DNA from: a virus
Length of the DNA: 21,330 nucleotides
IMG/VR virus record: IMGVR_UViG_3300021131_000061
Span: 1-21,330 of that record
Direction: 5' to 3' (one strand)
In this document: positions 1 through 5,298 of the stretch, in pieces
Layout of the letters: each line of letters opens with the position of its first letter
Numbering within the stretch: position 1 is the stretch's first letter
Position numbers and translations under genes: made by a program
Notes under the pieces: generated by a model
Told to the model about the DNA's origin: nothing
What the model saw: the letters and a program-made list of their open reading frames with translations, nothing else
The model's database searches: none

Positions 1-793
1 CTTTTTTGTATGAATCACGCTCATCAACTACGGTCAAACCGGATAAGGCCATGCGCTCTTTCATGTCTTTATCCATAAATCCTTGCGTGCCATCGGACAG
101 TTTGACCAACTTGGCAGGCTCGCGCACGGTGTAGAAATACTCGGCAATGCGAATATCCTCTTTGGTAATCCATTCGGATTGGCTGTCGCCTGTGCCGCGC
201 TGGGTAAAGCTGCTGCCATTGTCGCAGTCAGGGTACAACTCGCGGAATTTGGCCTTGCTCATCATGGTGGTGATAAGGCAACGGTCAGCATCCGACCCGT
301 CTACGGCTTCAGAATTCGGGTCAAAGTAGACGGTGAACGGGTTTTGGATAGCTTCAATAAATATTTCTTGGTCAAAGCTGTCCTGCTTTACATAGTCGGT
401 TGTAACGCGCCAAAAGCCCCAGCCCATACGCACGGCGTGGTCAAAAGCGGTGTCGTAAGCGTTGTCGGCGTTGGAGTTAATCTCGATATGGCGGCAGATG
501 CCCTCAATGATTTGGGCGGTTTTAACGTCAGCTTGGGTGTTTGTTGGGTGAACCTTAATGCGTGGGCGTTGCTGGCGCTGCTGATTGGTCACCTGGCGGC
601 AGTATCCATCCAACTTGTTGATTGTCAAAACAGGGCGCGATTCAAGATTACGGGAGTTTTGTAGGTCAACCGGCCATTGGTCGCCGCCCGAGACGAATTT
701 AAGGTCTTCCAATGCCTCTTGGCGGTTCATTGTGTCCGCGTCGTTGCAAAGTTTTAGGAAATCCTTTGCTTCATCAATGATTGATTCGTCCAT
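1..793 (-). CDS. P22-type portal protein, N-terminal part (cut by window edge)
   Basis: The minus frame opens with ATG at 793, directly after the large-terminase stop (TAAATG), and stays open for 264 codons to the left edge, so the C-terminus is missing. The translation begins MDESIIDEAKDFLKL and contains GGDQWP near residue 37, RPVLTINKLDGYCRQVTNQQ near 53-72 and AVRMGWGFWRV near 122-132. This pattern is typical of the P22-like portal family, the dodecameric ring at the capsid vertex through which DNA is packaged and ejected. Its place just after TerL is the usual packaging order. P22 portals exceed 700 residues, so roughly a third is visible. A long plus-strand frame opposite it is a shadow. 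Family assignment is confident; only the ring oligomer state is assumed from the family. Confidence 0.9.
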   Translation of the reverse strand, partial: MDESIIDEAKDFLKLCNDADTMNRQEALEDLKFVSGGDQWPVDLQNSRNLESRPVLTINKLDGYCRQVTNQQRQQRPRIKVHPTNTQADVKTAQIIEGICRHIEINSNADNAYDTAFDHAVRMGWGFWRVTTDYVKQDSFDQEIFIEAIQNPFTVYFDPNSEAVDGSDADRCLITTMMSKAKFRELYPDCDNGSSFTQRGTGDSQSEWITKEDIRIAEYFYTVREPAKLVKLSDGTQGFMDKDMKERMALSGLTVVDERDSYKK

Positions 794-2089
794 TTAGCCC
801 ATCCAATTCTGTGGTTGAACGTAAGTTGGCTTTGACACTCGTTTGCGCGGCTCGTTTACCACCAGCCCAAGCATACGGAAAGCATCCGCACCGTGCGAAA
901 ACTGGTCATGCAGCGGGTTTTTGCTGAACGCTTTAGTGTCGGGGTCAACCTCGTAGCGGTAATGCCGCAAACATTGTAACCCATCGTAACAGTTTTCCCT
1001 GTCAAACCAGCAATTACGAAATAAGGTACGCGAGGCGTTAATACTGTCCACAATCGGCGTGCGTGGAATGATTTTGGTCTTATATCCTGCGCCTCTGACG
1101 ATTTGGTCAATGCTCCGACCGGCGGCGGCCAACGTTTTGTTCTCAGCGTCGTGAGGCAACCACAGCGTATCGTAGACGTAGCCGTAGGTCTGCATCTTGG
1201 CCAAGTAGTCGGATATGGTCTTTTGGTTGTCCTCATGGTAGCGGATTAGCCTGGTCTCCATCCCAATGAACTGGACAAACCATATTGCAGTCGCATCCGA
1301 CCATCCAAGGTCAAACACAGCGTGAACCGGCTTCATGGGGTCATATCCAACCTTGGTGATGCGGCCTTCTAACTCGGCCATTTGCATTTCACGGGCAAAG
1401 ATAGCCCCGTCAACAGTTTGGCGGCAGATTCCTTCCCATACGGTGTTATATGCCTCAATGTCGCGCATCTTGAGCGCGTCTTTCTCTAGCATCAACGTTT
1501 CAGGGAACCAGGGGTTGTCCGACCAGTTGATTTTTTGGACGACGGAGTTCTCGGGTGGATGCAGCACAAACCGCTGATAGGTCTCGTCGGTTTCCAACTC
1601 AGGGTTAAACGTGACCCATATCTCGCTGCCTTCCTTGCGGATGGTCGGAATCAAGATGTTCCACGACAGGCGGCTGGTAGTCTGCGCTTCTTCTACCCAG
1701 CAAATATCCACGCCTTCGTAGGATTTGACATTGGCAACGTTGTTTTTGAGGCCAACAAAGGCGAACTCAGTCCCGTTCTTACCCCGAATGCTTGCCTGGG
1801 TGATTTCGTAAAAGCCTTCTAGCCCCAAGTCAATGATTTGGTCGCACAGCAGCTTGTGGACGGAATCCTTGATGGAGGTTTGAAACTCACGGGCGCAAAG
1901 GATACGCAAGCTGCGTTGTGCGCCCTTTATGAGCAATGCTCGAGCAACGCCCCAAGACTTAGCCCCGCCACGTCCACCGTACAAGATTCGGTAACGGCTT
2001 TTCTCAGGCTGGAACAGGCACTCCAGCTTGACCGGAAACTGTGCCTTGGCTACTGCGTCTTTAACTTGGCTTGACAAAGCTGACTTCAA
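794..2089 (-). CDS. terL: Terminase large subunit (PBSX/Terminase_3 type)
   Basis: Packaging motor ATPase and headful/cos-cutting nuclease, 431 residues. Walker A is GGRGGAKS at residues 38-45, Walker B is VDICWVEEA at 127-135 and the coupling motif TFNP lies at 160-163. The RNase-H-like nuclease half shows HAVFDLGWSD (Asp260), LPHDAEN (Asp314) and the C-terminal HDQFSHGADAFR (Asp395 and Asp402). Length is normal for the PBSX branch. The start is unusual: the frame is closed by TAA shortly upstream and there is no ATG before the conserved QFPVKL region, so TTG at 2089 is the best start (another TTG lies at 2077). The gene overlaps the end of terS by 29 nt, which suggests translational coupling. 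Confidence 0.95.
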   Translation of the reverse strand: MKSALSSQVKDAVAKAQFPVKLECLFQPEKSRYRILYGGRGGAKSWGVARALLIKGAQRSLRILCAREFQTSIKDSVHKLLCDQIIDLGLEGFYEITQASIRGKNGTEFAFVGLKNNVANVKSYEGVDICWVEEAQTTSRLSWNILIPTIRKEGSEIWVTFNPELETDETYQRFVLHPPENSVVQKINWSDNPWFPETLMLEKDALKMRDIEAYNTVWEGICRQTVDGAIFAREMQMAELEGRITKVGYDPMKPVHAVFDLGWSDATAIWFVQFIGMETRLIRYHEDNQKTISDYLAKMQTYGYVYDTLWLPHDAENKTLAAAGRSIDQIVRGAGYKTKIIPRTPIVDSINASRTLFRNCWFDRENCYDGLQCLRHYRYEVDPDTKAFSKNPLHDQFSHGADAFRMLGLVVNEPRKRVSKPTYVQPQNWMG

Positions 2090-2462
2090 TGCCGGTTAGT
2101 AAAGGTGCGCCATCTGCGCCTGTAATCTCTTGTTTGACACTCTCGCGGTACTTCTTAGGGAATCGTGCGGCCATCGAGCGTGACCAAATTGAGGCGTTAA
2201 TCTTGTCCGATTCCTTGTTCTCAATCATGTGCGCTTGGGCAATGTCTTCCCACCATTGAAGTTCATATTCCTTTGCCAACTCCAAGGCGTGTAAAAAATC
2301 GGGATGTTCATCCCTCCAGTTATATAGAGTCTTAGTGCCTACGCCCAAAATAGCAGCAATCGCCTCAGTAGACTTACCAATCTTGCCAAGTTCTATTACT
2401 TGGTCAAGGTAGGCGGGGTCGTAGAGGCTAGGGCGACCAACGGGGCGTTTTTCTTCGGTCAC
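2061..2462 (-). CDS. terS: Terminase small subunit
   Basis: 133 residues. The N-terminus has GRPSLYDPAY followed by a helix-turn-helix (about residues 26-52, TEAIAAILGVGTKTLYNWRD), the layout of small terminases that recognise the packaging site and regulate TerL. The C-terminal half carries WSRSMAARFPKKYRE and a variable tail. Translation starts at GTG 2462; this forms a GTGA overlap with the stop of the 45-residue gene upstream, and the 3' end overlaps terL by 29 nt. The family is inferred from the HTH architecture and position next to TerL; sequence conservation among TerS proteins is low, but the pairing is convincing. Confidence 0.88.
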   Translation of the reverse strand: MTEEKRPVGRPSLYDPAYLDQVIELGKIGKSTEAIAAILGVGTKTLYNWRDEHPDFLHALELAKEYELQWWEDIAQAHMIENKESDKINASIWSRSMAARFPKKYRESVKQEITGADGAPLLTGIEVSFVKPS

Positions 2463-2596
2463 TTTTTCTTCTTCTCTGCTTCGCGCTTTACGGCGTAACC
2501 AATCGCAACCGCTTGTTTAGGCGGTTTGCCAGCCTTGATTTCGGCTTTGATGTTCTCACTCAGCGCTTTGGGTGTCGGCGATTTCTTTAGGGGCAT
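2459..2596 (-). CDS. Small basic phage protein, 45 aa
   Basis: ATG at 2596, stop TGA at 2459-2461 inside the GTGA junction with terS. The product is 45 residues and very lysine-rich (MPLKKSPTPKALSENIKAEI ..., ending REAEKKKK). It carries the motif GKPPKQAVAIGYAVKRE, which I recognise from small uncharacterised proteins of many environmental phages, commonly near packaging genes; I cannot name a verified function. High positive charge suggests nucleic-acid binding or a minor virion component. The gene overlaps the end of the 56-residue coding frame upstream (2556-2596 shared in another frame). It is too short for most gene callers, but the tight coupling on its 3' side supports it. Confidence 0.7.
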   Translation of the reverse strand: MPLKKSPTPKALSENIKAEIKAGKPPKQAVAIGYAVKREAEKKKK

Positions 2597-2726
2597 TTTG
2601 CTTCTCCAGTTCGGTTAGCATCCATTGGCATTGTTGCAGCGCACCATTTACTTGGTGAATCTGCGCTTCCAGTTCACGGCCTTTAGCCATGAGGTCTTGA
2701 ATTCTGAGAGTGATTAGGTCTTTCAT
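2556..2726 (-). CDS. Small coiled-coil protein, 56 aa
   Basis: ATG at 2726 overlaps the stop of the preceding gene by one base (TAATG). The translation begins MKDLITLRIQDLMAKGRELE and continues as a heptad-like amphipathic helix rich in Leu, Gln and Glu to about residue 45, then ends KEIADTQSAE. No enzyme motif is present. It sits in the block of small genes between the co-chaperonin and the terminase. Coiled-coil accessory proteins of this size occur in phage head modules, but no function is claimed. The reading frame is supported by tight spacing on the 5' side and by its helical composition. Confidence 0.65.
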   Translation of the reverse strand: MKDLITLRIQDLMAKGRELEAQIHQVNGALQQCQWMLTELEKQNAPKEIADTQSAE

Positions 2727-2995
2727 TAGCAGTTCCAGTTCTTGAGTGATGCTTTAGCGCGTTCGGCTGGGCCTTTGGCATTCTTTACCACGCCTTCCAT
2801 TCGCGCACAAAATGATGCCTTGCGGCCTTCGTCCTTCTTTGTCTTAGGATTCGGCGCAGGCGGCTTTAGGTTTGAGCCGTTCTTGGCGTTGTATTCAGCG
2901 CGGCCCTTGGCGGTCATGCCAGCGCCTTTGTCCGTCGGGTTGTAGGTCTTGCCCTTACCCGTCGTTTTATGCTCAATGGGCTTGTCGTGCTTCAT
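2726..2995 (-). CDS. Conserved small basic phage protein (DUF6321-like), 89 aa
   Basis: 89 residues, rich in Lys, Gly and Ala. Two landmarks stand out: GAGMTAKGRAEYNAKNGSNL (about 24-43) and RKASFCARMEGV near residue 58, with a C-terminal KASLKNWNC. This combination is familiar from an uncharacterised family of phage proteins (I recall it as DUF6321, unverified). The Cys in the SFCAR motif and the terminal Cys are the only cysteines. It starts with ATG at 2995 in an ATGA overlap with the stop of the 52-residue gene upstream and ends in a TAATG junction with the next gene. The charge suggests DNA contact; no activity is known to me. Confidence 0.82.
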   Translation of the reverse strand: MKHDKPIEHKTTGKGKTYNPTDKGAGMTAKGRAEYNAKNGSNLKPPAPNPKTKKDEGRKASFCARMEGVVKNAKGPAERAKASLKNWNC

Positions 2996-3150
2996 TTTTT
3001 GGCCGTTTTAGCTGATTGCTTGAATGCCTCGGCGGTAGGCGCGCCCTTAGAGCCAGGTTTACGCATCTTTTCTACGGGTTTACCCTCGGCTTTTTCCTGC
3101 TTGATGCGTTCCTGCTTGGCGTGAATGTTGGCGTAAAGTCCTGCTTTCAT
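2992..3150 (-). CDS. Small lysine-rich conserved phage protein, 52 aa
   Basis: The start is ATG at 3150, not the in-frame upstream codon at 3180: a strong GGAGG lies four bases before it and the ATG forms an ATGA overlap with the stop of the GroES-like gene. The product is MKAGLYANIHAKQERIKQ..., ending with RKPGSKGAPTAEAFKQSA and a TAKK tail. The same MKxGLYANIHAKxERIK ... KPGxKGAPTAxAFKxSAKT pattern recurs in many aquatic phage genomes as a short hypothetical protein. It has no cysteines or membrane segment. The function is unknown; a basic, probably disordered virion or DNA-associated protein is one reading. Confidence 0.82.
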   Translation of the reverse strand: MKAGLYANIHAKQERIKQEKAEGKPVEKMRKPGSKGAPTAEAFKQSAKTAKK

Positions 3151-3428
3151 ACTTCCTCCACGAAACAAATGTCTTGCCAACTCATGCGGAGATGGCGCTG
3201 GTCGTCTATGGTAATGGTATCAAATTTAAGGTATTCGTCTTTGTAATCTTTTGCAAGATGCCCAAAGTGAACTTTATCGCCGACCTTTAAGCCTTCGGCG
3301 GCGGCTTCGTCACCTACGGCTGTAACATAGCCAACCGTATCTGCTTCTTGCATCATGCTTAAATCAAGCGTAGATTTAATGCGCTGCTCGGGCTTGACGA
3401 TGATTTTGTCTTTAAGCGGCTTGAACAT
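3147..3428 (-). CDS. GroES-like co-chaperonin (Cpn10 fold)
   Basis: 93 residues, close to the ~95 of bacterial GroES. It opens MFKPLKDKIIVKPEQRI, matching the GroES first strand (xPLxDRIIVK), then has an acidic mobile-loop region (STLDLSMMQEADTVG), the GYVTAVGDE strand, the KVGDKVHFGH strand and ends SWQDICFVEE, matching the GroES xDIxxV terminus. Phage co-chaperonins of this kind (T4 gp31 is the functional precedent, with no obvious sequence similarity to GroES) work with host GroEL to fold the major capsid protein. Its place just upstream of the terminase and portal genes suits a role in head assembly. The first 17 nt overlap the end of the four-cysteine gene upstream. Confidence 0.88.
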   Translation of the reverse strand: MFKPLKDKIIVKPEQRIKSTLDLSMMQEADTVGYVTAVGDEAAAEGLKVGDKVHFGHLAKDYKDEYLKFDTITIDDQRHLRMSWQDICFVEEV

Positions 3429-3609
3429 CGTTATCCTTTCGGAGTTTGAGTGTTATTTTTGGCTTGCGCTTAACTACAGGGCCATCTTCCCAAAACTCGC
3501 CGCACCACTCACTTTCGTGCTTGGTTACGAATTGCGGATAACGCCGACATTGACCGATGCGGTCGATATTAGCGAAGTAAATGCATAACTTACAATTGCT
3601 CTCAGCCAT
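3412..3609 (-). CDS. Four-cysteine small phage protein, 65 aa
   Basis: ATG at 3609 has AAAGGG four bases upstream. The cysteines are at 6, 9, 21 and 36 (C-x2-C-x11-C-x14-C), with the landmark QCRRYPQF around the third and SEWCGEFWED around the fourth. The pattern CxxC ... CRRxP ... WCGEF/W is familiar from small uncharacterised phage proteins and fits a single zinc or other metal site. The C-terminal third is basic (KRKPKITLKLRK). It overlaps the GroES-like gene by 17 nt, so the two are probably co-translated. No function is assigned. Confidence 0.78.
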   Translation of the reverse strand: MAESNCKLCIYFANIDRIGQCRRYPQFVTKHESEWCGEFWEDGPVVKRKPKITLKLRKDNDVQAA

Positions 3610-3636
3610 ATAGCCCTTTCTATGTGGTCAGGGAAA

Positions 3637-3658
3637 CCGAGAAGTTACCGCTTCTCGG
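3637..3658 (-). terminator. Perfect 8-bp hairpin, possible weak terminator or attenuator
   Basis: CCGAGAAG (3637-3644), loop TTACCG, CTTCTCGG (3651-3658): a perfect inverted repeat in the only gap between the 109-residue gene (ends 3667) and the four-cysteine gene (starts 3609). Read on the minus strand it is followed by TTTCCC, so the U-tract is short. It could terminate part of the transcription from upstream or protect the 5' end of the packaging mRNA. Confidence 0.5.
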
Positions 3659-3666
3659 AGACCCGC

Positions 3667-3996
3667 TTACTTGTCTTGTGCGTGTTCCATGCGCTCGTGG
3701 CTGTAGCACTCATGTTCTTTGCTACCGCCTTTGAACTCACCGGCAAAACCGTCCATCTTGCCCACGTCGTGACGGGTGGGGCTGTCTTTCACACCCATAG
3801 CGACACCGCCAACAATCTTAGCGCGACGCTCACCAGTCGTATCGGAGGCCAAAACGCCTTTGGGCATGGTCTCGCCGGACATACCGCTGCGGTAGGTCTC
3901 TTTGTCCACTTTGCTTGTGCCGACGTTTTTCATACCAGTCTTATCCGACGCCATCACTTTAGCGGGGATTTTTTCCATTTTTGGATAGCCCATCAT
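3667..3996 (-). CDS. Unknown phage protein, 109 aa
   Basis: Starts ATG-ATG at 3996, with AAGGA just upstream; the second ATG (3993) has the better spacing. The sequence is polar, Met-, Gly- and Lys-rich, with two related segments, VMASDKTGM (about 14-22) and VLASDTTGE (about 48-56), hinting at an internal repeat. The C-terminus is His/Glu-rich (SKEHECYSHERMEHAQDK) with a single Cys, the last segment being a possible metal-binding tail. No family is recognised. It is the first gene of the leftward packaging block, separated from the next gene by a 57-nt gap holding a hairpin. A plus-strand frame over the same DNA looks like a shadow. Confidence 0.68.
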   Translation of the reverse strand: MMGYPKMEKIPAKVMASDKTGMKNVGTSKVDKETYRSGMSGETMPKGVLASDTTGERRAKIVGGVAMGVKDSPTRHDVGKMDGFAGEFKGGSKEHECYSHERMEHAQDK

Positions 3997-4051
3997 TTAG
4001 TCCTTGCAAGGTTGATGTAAAATGCTGTCACCATTCTAACAGGATTTTCCT

Positions 4052-4261
4052 ATGGCAACAAACTTCAAAATCACCGCCGAGAAAGCAAAACACTCTACGC
4101 CCTCGAACTATGTGATTGAGCGTGAGTATAAAGCAGAACGCCGCAAAGTCATGGAATTGGAAAAAGAACTCAAAGCCCATGAGCGTACGGACGCGGCCCA
4201 TGCCCATCCTATGCACGCAAGCCATCAGGCACAAGCCCCGCTTCCGTCAATGCGGAAATAG
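4052..4261 (+). CDS. Lone rightward small gene, 69 aa, unknown
   Basis: ATG at 4052 is preceded by AGGA with 7-nt spacing. The product is MATNFKITAEKAKHSTPSNY..., highly charged, with a predicted helix (residues 20-46, Glu/Lys/Arg-rich) and a His/Ala/Pro-rich tail (DAAHAHPMHASHQAQAP). It is the only plus-strand gene between two leftward blocks: divergent from the 109-residue gene, and convergent with the YbcO-like gene, whose last 53 nt it overlaps. The minus frame opposite it encodes an implausible Phe/Cys-rich peptide, so the plus reading is preferred. Function unknown; its isolated orientation fits a separately transcribed accessory gene. Confidence 0.6.
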   Translation: MATNFKITAEKAKHSTPSNYVIEREYKAERRKVMELEKELKAHERTDAAHAHPMHASHQAQAPLPSMRK

Positions 4262-4547
4262 TCCTTTCGTGGGCGGCTTGCCACATGGCTTGTCGCTCAC
4301 TTTTAGACAAGGTCGCGCCCTGGTCTAAGTTCCAATGACACCGAAAGCACAAGCTGGCGATTAAATCGTCCGAGGCTTTTATCCCCCGGCCCTTACCGCC
4401 GCCCCAGTTTGTGTGCGCGGCCACCACAGTCCCGTCGTCAATCCCGCAATGTTGGCATGGCAGGCTTCGCGCCGCTTTTAGCAGGCTTTTGCTTCGCACA
4501 TACAACTGTTTCGAGCGTCCCAAACCGGTGTTCATTGGCACATTCAT
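4209..4547 (-). CDS. YbcO-like (DUF1364-type) HNH endonuclease
   Basis: 112 residues. After a basic N-terminus (KSLLKAARSLPCQHCG, Cys31 and Cys34) come VVAAHTNWGGGKGRGIKASD and SLCFRCHWNLDQG, the Cys-Cys / AHxN / CxxCHxxxD arrangement of the YbcO/DUF1364 phage nucleases (lambdoid prophage ninG/ybcO neighbourhood). These are small zinc-containing HNH-like DNases linked to recombination. The N-terminal start ATG 4547 has AAGGA nine bases upstream. It overlaps the preceding zinc-ribbon gene by 110 nt in another frame, and this overlap includes the first Cys pair of the HNH domain. Together with NinB and the nuclease upstream it forms a recombination cassette. Confidence 0.82.
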   Translation of the reverse strand: MNVPMNTGLGRSKQLYVRSKSLLKAARSLPCQHCGIDDGTVVAAHTNWGGGKGRGIKASDDLIASLCFRCHWNLDQGATLSKSERQAMWQAAHERTISALTEAGLVPDGLRA

Positions 4548-4626
4548 ATCGTCTTTTCCTTGTGTTGTCTTCTCGTACTACTGTTTGCTTTACAAATGTC
4601 CACGACCCGCATACAGGGCATTTCAT
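4438..4626 (-). CDS. Zinc-ribbon protein, 62 aa
   Basis: Starts ATG at 4626 in an ATGA overlap with the NinB stop. The N-terminus reads MKCPVCGSWTFVKQTVV..., then TRKRRYECANEHRFGTLE. Cys3, Cys6, Cys29 and His33 could form one zinc site; the CPxCG ... RRRYxC ... RFxTxE layout resembles the zinc ribbon of NrdR and the Ogr/Delta-type phage regulators. After residue 40 the sequence is Lys/Ala/Pro-rich and probably flexible. It overlaps the YbcO-like gene by 110 nt. A DNA-binding or transcription-factor-like role is possible but not shown. Confidence 0.75.
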   Translation of the reverse strand: MKCPVCGSWTFVKQTVVREDNTRKRRYECANEHRFGTLETVVCAKQKPAKSGAKPAMPTLRD

Positions 4627-5024
4627 ACGTCGATTCCCTTATTAGTTGCCCAGGCAATTAAAAATTCTATGAACTCGCTTGAGTCCTCTACCGTGAATTT
4701 GTGAGACTGTAGACCAAGCTGCACAATCCGTTCACCATCCAGGCTTGGCGCGACCTTGCCAATCTTGCGGCCAGTTTCATGCGCCCATTGGTCTATCAGC
4801 AGGCGTTTCCAATCGTCGGCTGTCCATGTTGACCCCGCAGTCGCCATTTGCTTGGCAATTTTCTCAATGATGGAGTGAAACATATCGTTTTGTTCGGTGC
4901 TACGCCTGCTTTGCTTTATTTCCAAACGCATTTTTTTGCCAAGCGCAAGCGATTCCTTGACCTTGGGCCATAAATCTTTCATAACCGTCGTGGCTTGAGT
5001 TGGGCTATACAGATGAACTATCAC
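4623..5024 (-). CDS. ninB: NinB-family recombination mediator
   Basis: 133 residues, close to the ~146 of lambda NinB (Orf). Recognisable segments are RLEIKQSRRSTEQNDMFHSI (33-52, matching the RSxxQN motif of the family), ADDWKRLLIDQW near 69-80 and EDSSEFIEFLIAWATNKGI at the C-terminus. Lambda Orf binds single-stranded DNA and assists Red recombination as a recombination mediator. Here the start is GTG at 5024: TGA lies immediately upstream in frame and AAGGA sits at good spacing. It overlaps the nuclease gene by 20 nt and ends in an ATGA junction. In this phage its likely partner is the ERF annealing protein at 7988. Confidence 0.9.
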   Translation of the reverse strand: MIVHLYSPTQATTVMKDLWPKVKESLALGKKMRLEIKQSRRSTEQNDMFHSIIEKIAKQMATAGSTWTADDWKRLLIDQWAHETGRKIGKVAPSLDGERIVQLGLQSHKFTVEDSSEFIEFLIAWATNKGIDV

Positions 5025-5298
5025 TCATCATCCTTATCAGGTTTTGCGCGGCTTCCACCGAGTCAACCAAGGCAACCGTCCCACCTTGCCAGCCCATCAG
5101 AAACGCGCTTTGCTTTTGGTTTAGCCCCTTTTTGCCGTAGGCGCTGGTTGGGTCTTTGACTTCAACTAGGGCCGTTTTCCCCGCATAGCCTACCAAGAGG
5201 TCTACCGGCAGCTTTAGAACGAATACAGAGGCTCCTGATGCCCTTAATGCGGCCACTATTTCGGCCTGATTCCCGTCAACTCTAGCGGCATGGCGCAC
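5005..5298 (-). CDS. Small PD-(D/E)XK nuclease, VRR-NUC/resolvase-like
   Basis: 97 residues with a compact restriction-type core: VFVLKLPVDLLVGYAGKTAL then VEVKDPTSAYGKKGLNQKQ, giving Asp33, Glu46 and Lys48 as the catalytic D...ExK. A conserved Gln follows the core (QKQSAF). Standalone nucleases of this size in phages are often annotated VRR-NUC or Holliday-junction-resolvase-like and act on branched DNA. The start is GTG at 5298, immediately adjacent to the TAA of the overprinted frame (TAAGTG). The first 17 nt overlap the methyltransferase 3' end. Adjacent to a methyltransferase it could be mistaken for a restriction partner, but the recombination neighbours favour a resolvase role. Confidence 0.82.
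   Translation of the reverse strand: MRHAARVDGNQAEIVAALRASGASVFVLKLPVDLLVGYAGKTALVEVKDPTSAYGKKGLNQKQSAFLMGWQGGTVALVDSVEAAQNLIRMMSDSSSV

Noticed and set aside
83-664. 193-codon plus-strand frame over the portal gene
   Set aside because: Antisense to a well-supported P22-type portal frame; no family features.
856-1236. 126-codon minus frame inside terL
   Set aside because: Out-of-frame reading of the TerL nuclease domain, Arg/Thr/Pro-rich, with no junction support, unlike the frame inside the methyltransferase.
2992-3180. Start at 3180 for the 52-residue basic protein
   Set aside because: GGAGG and an ATGA junction both point to ATG 3150; the extra ten residues are read from the GroES-like gene.
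4002-4011. Palindrome CCTTGCAAGG between divergent genes, as an operator
   Set aside because: Ten bases only, and it supplies the AAGGA ribosome site of the 109-residue gene; no second copy was seen.
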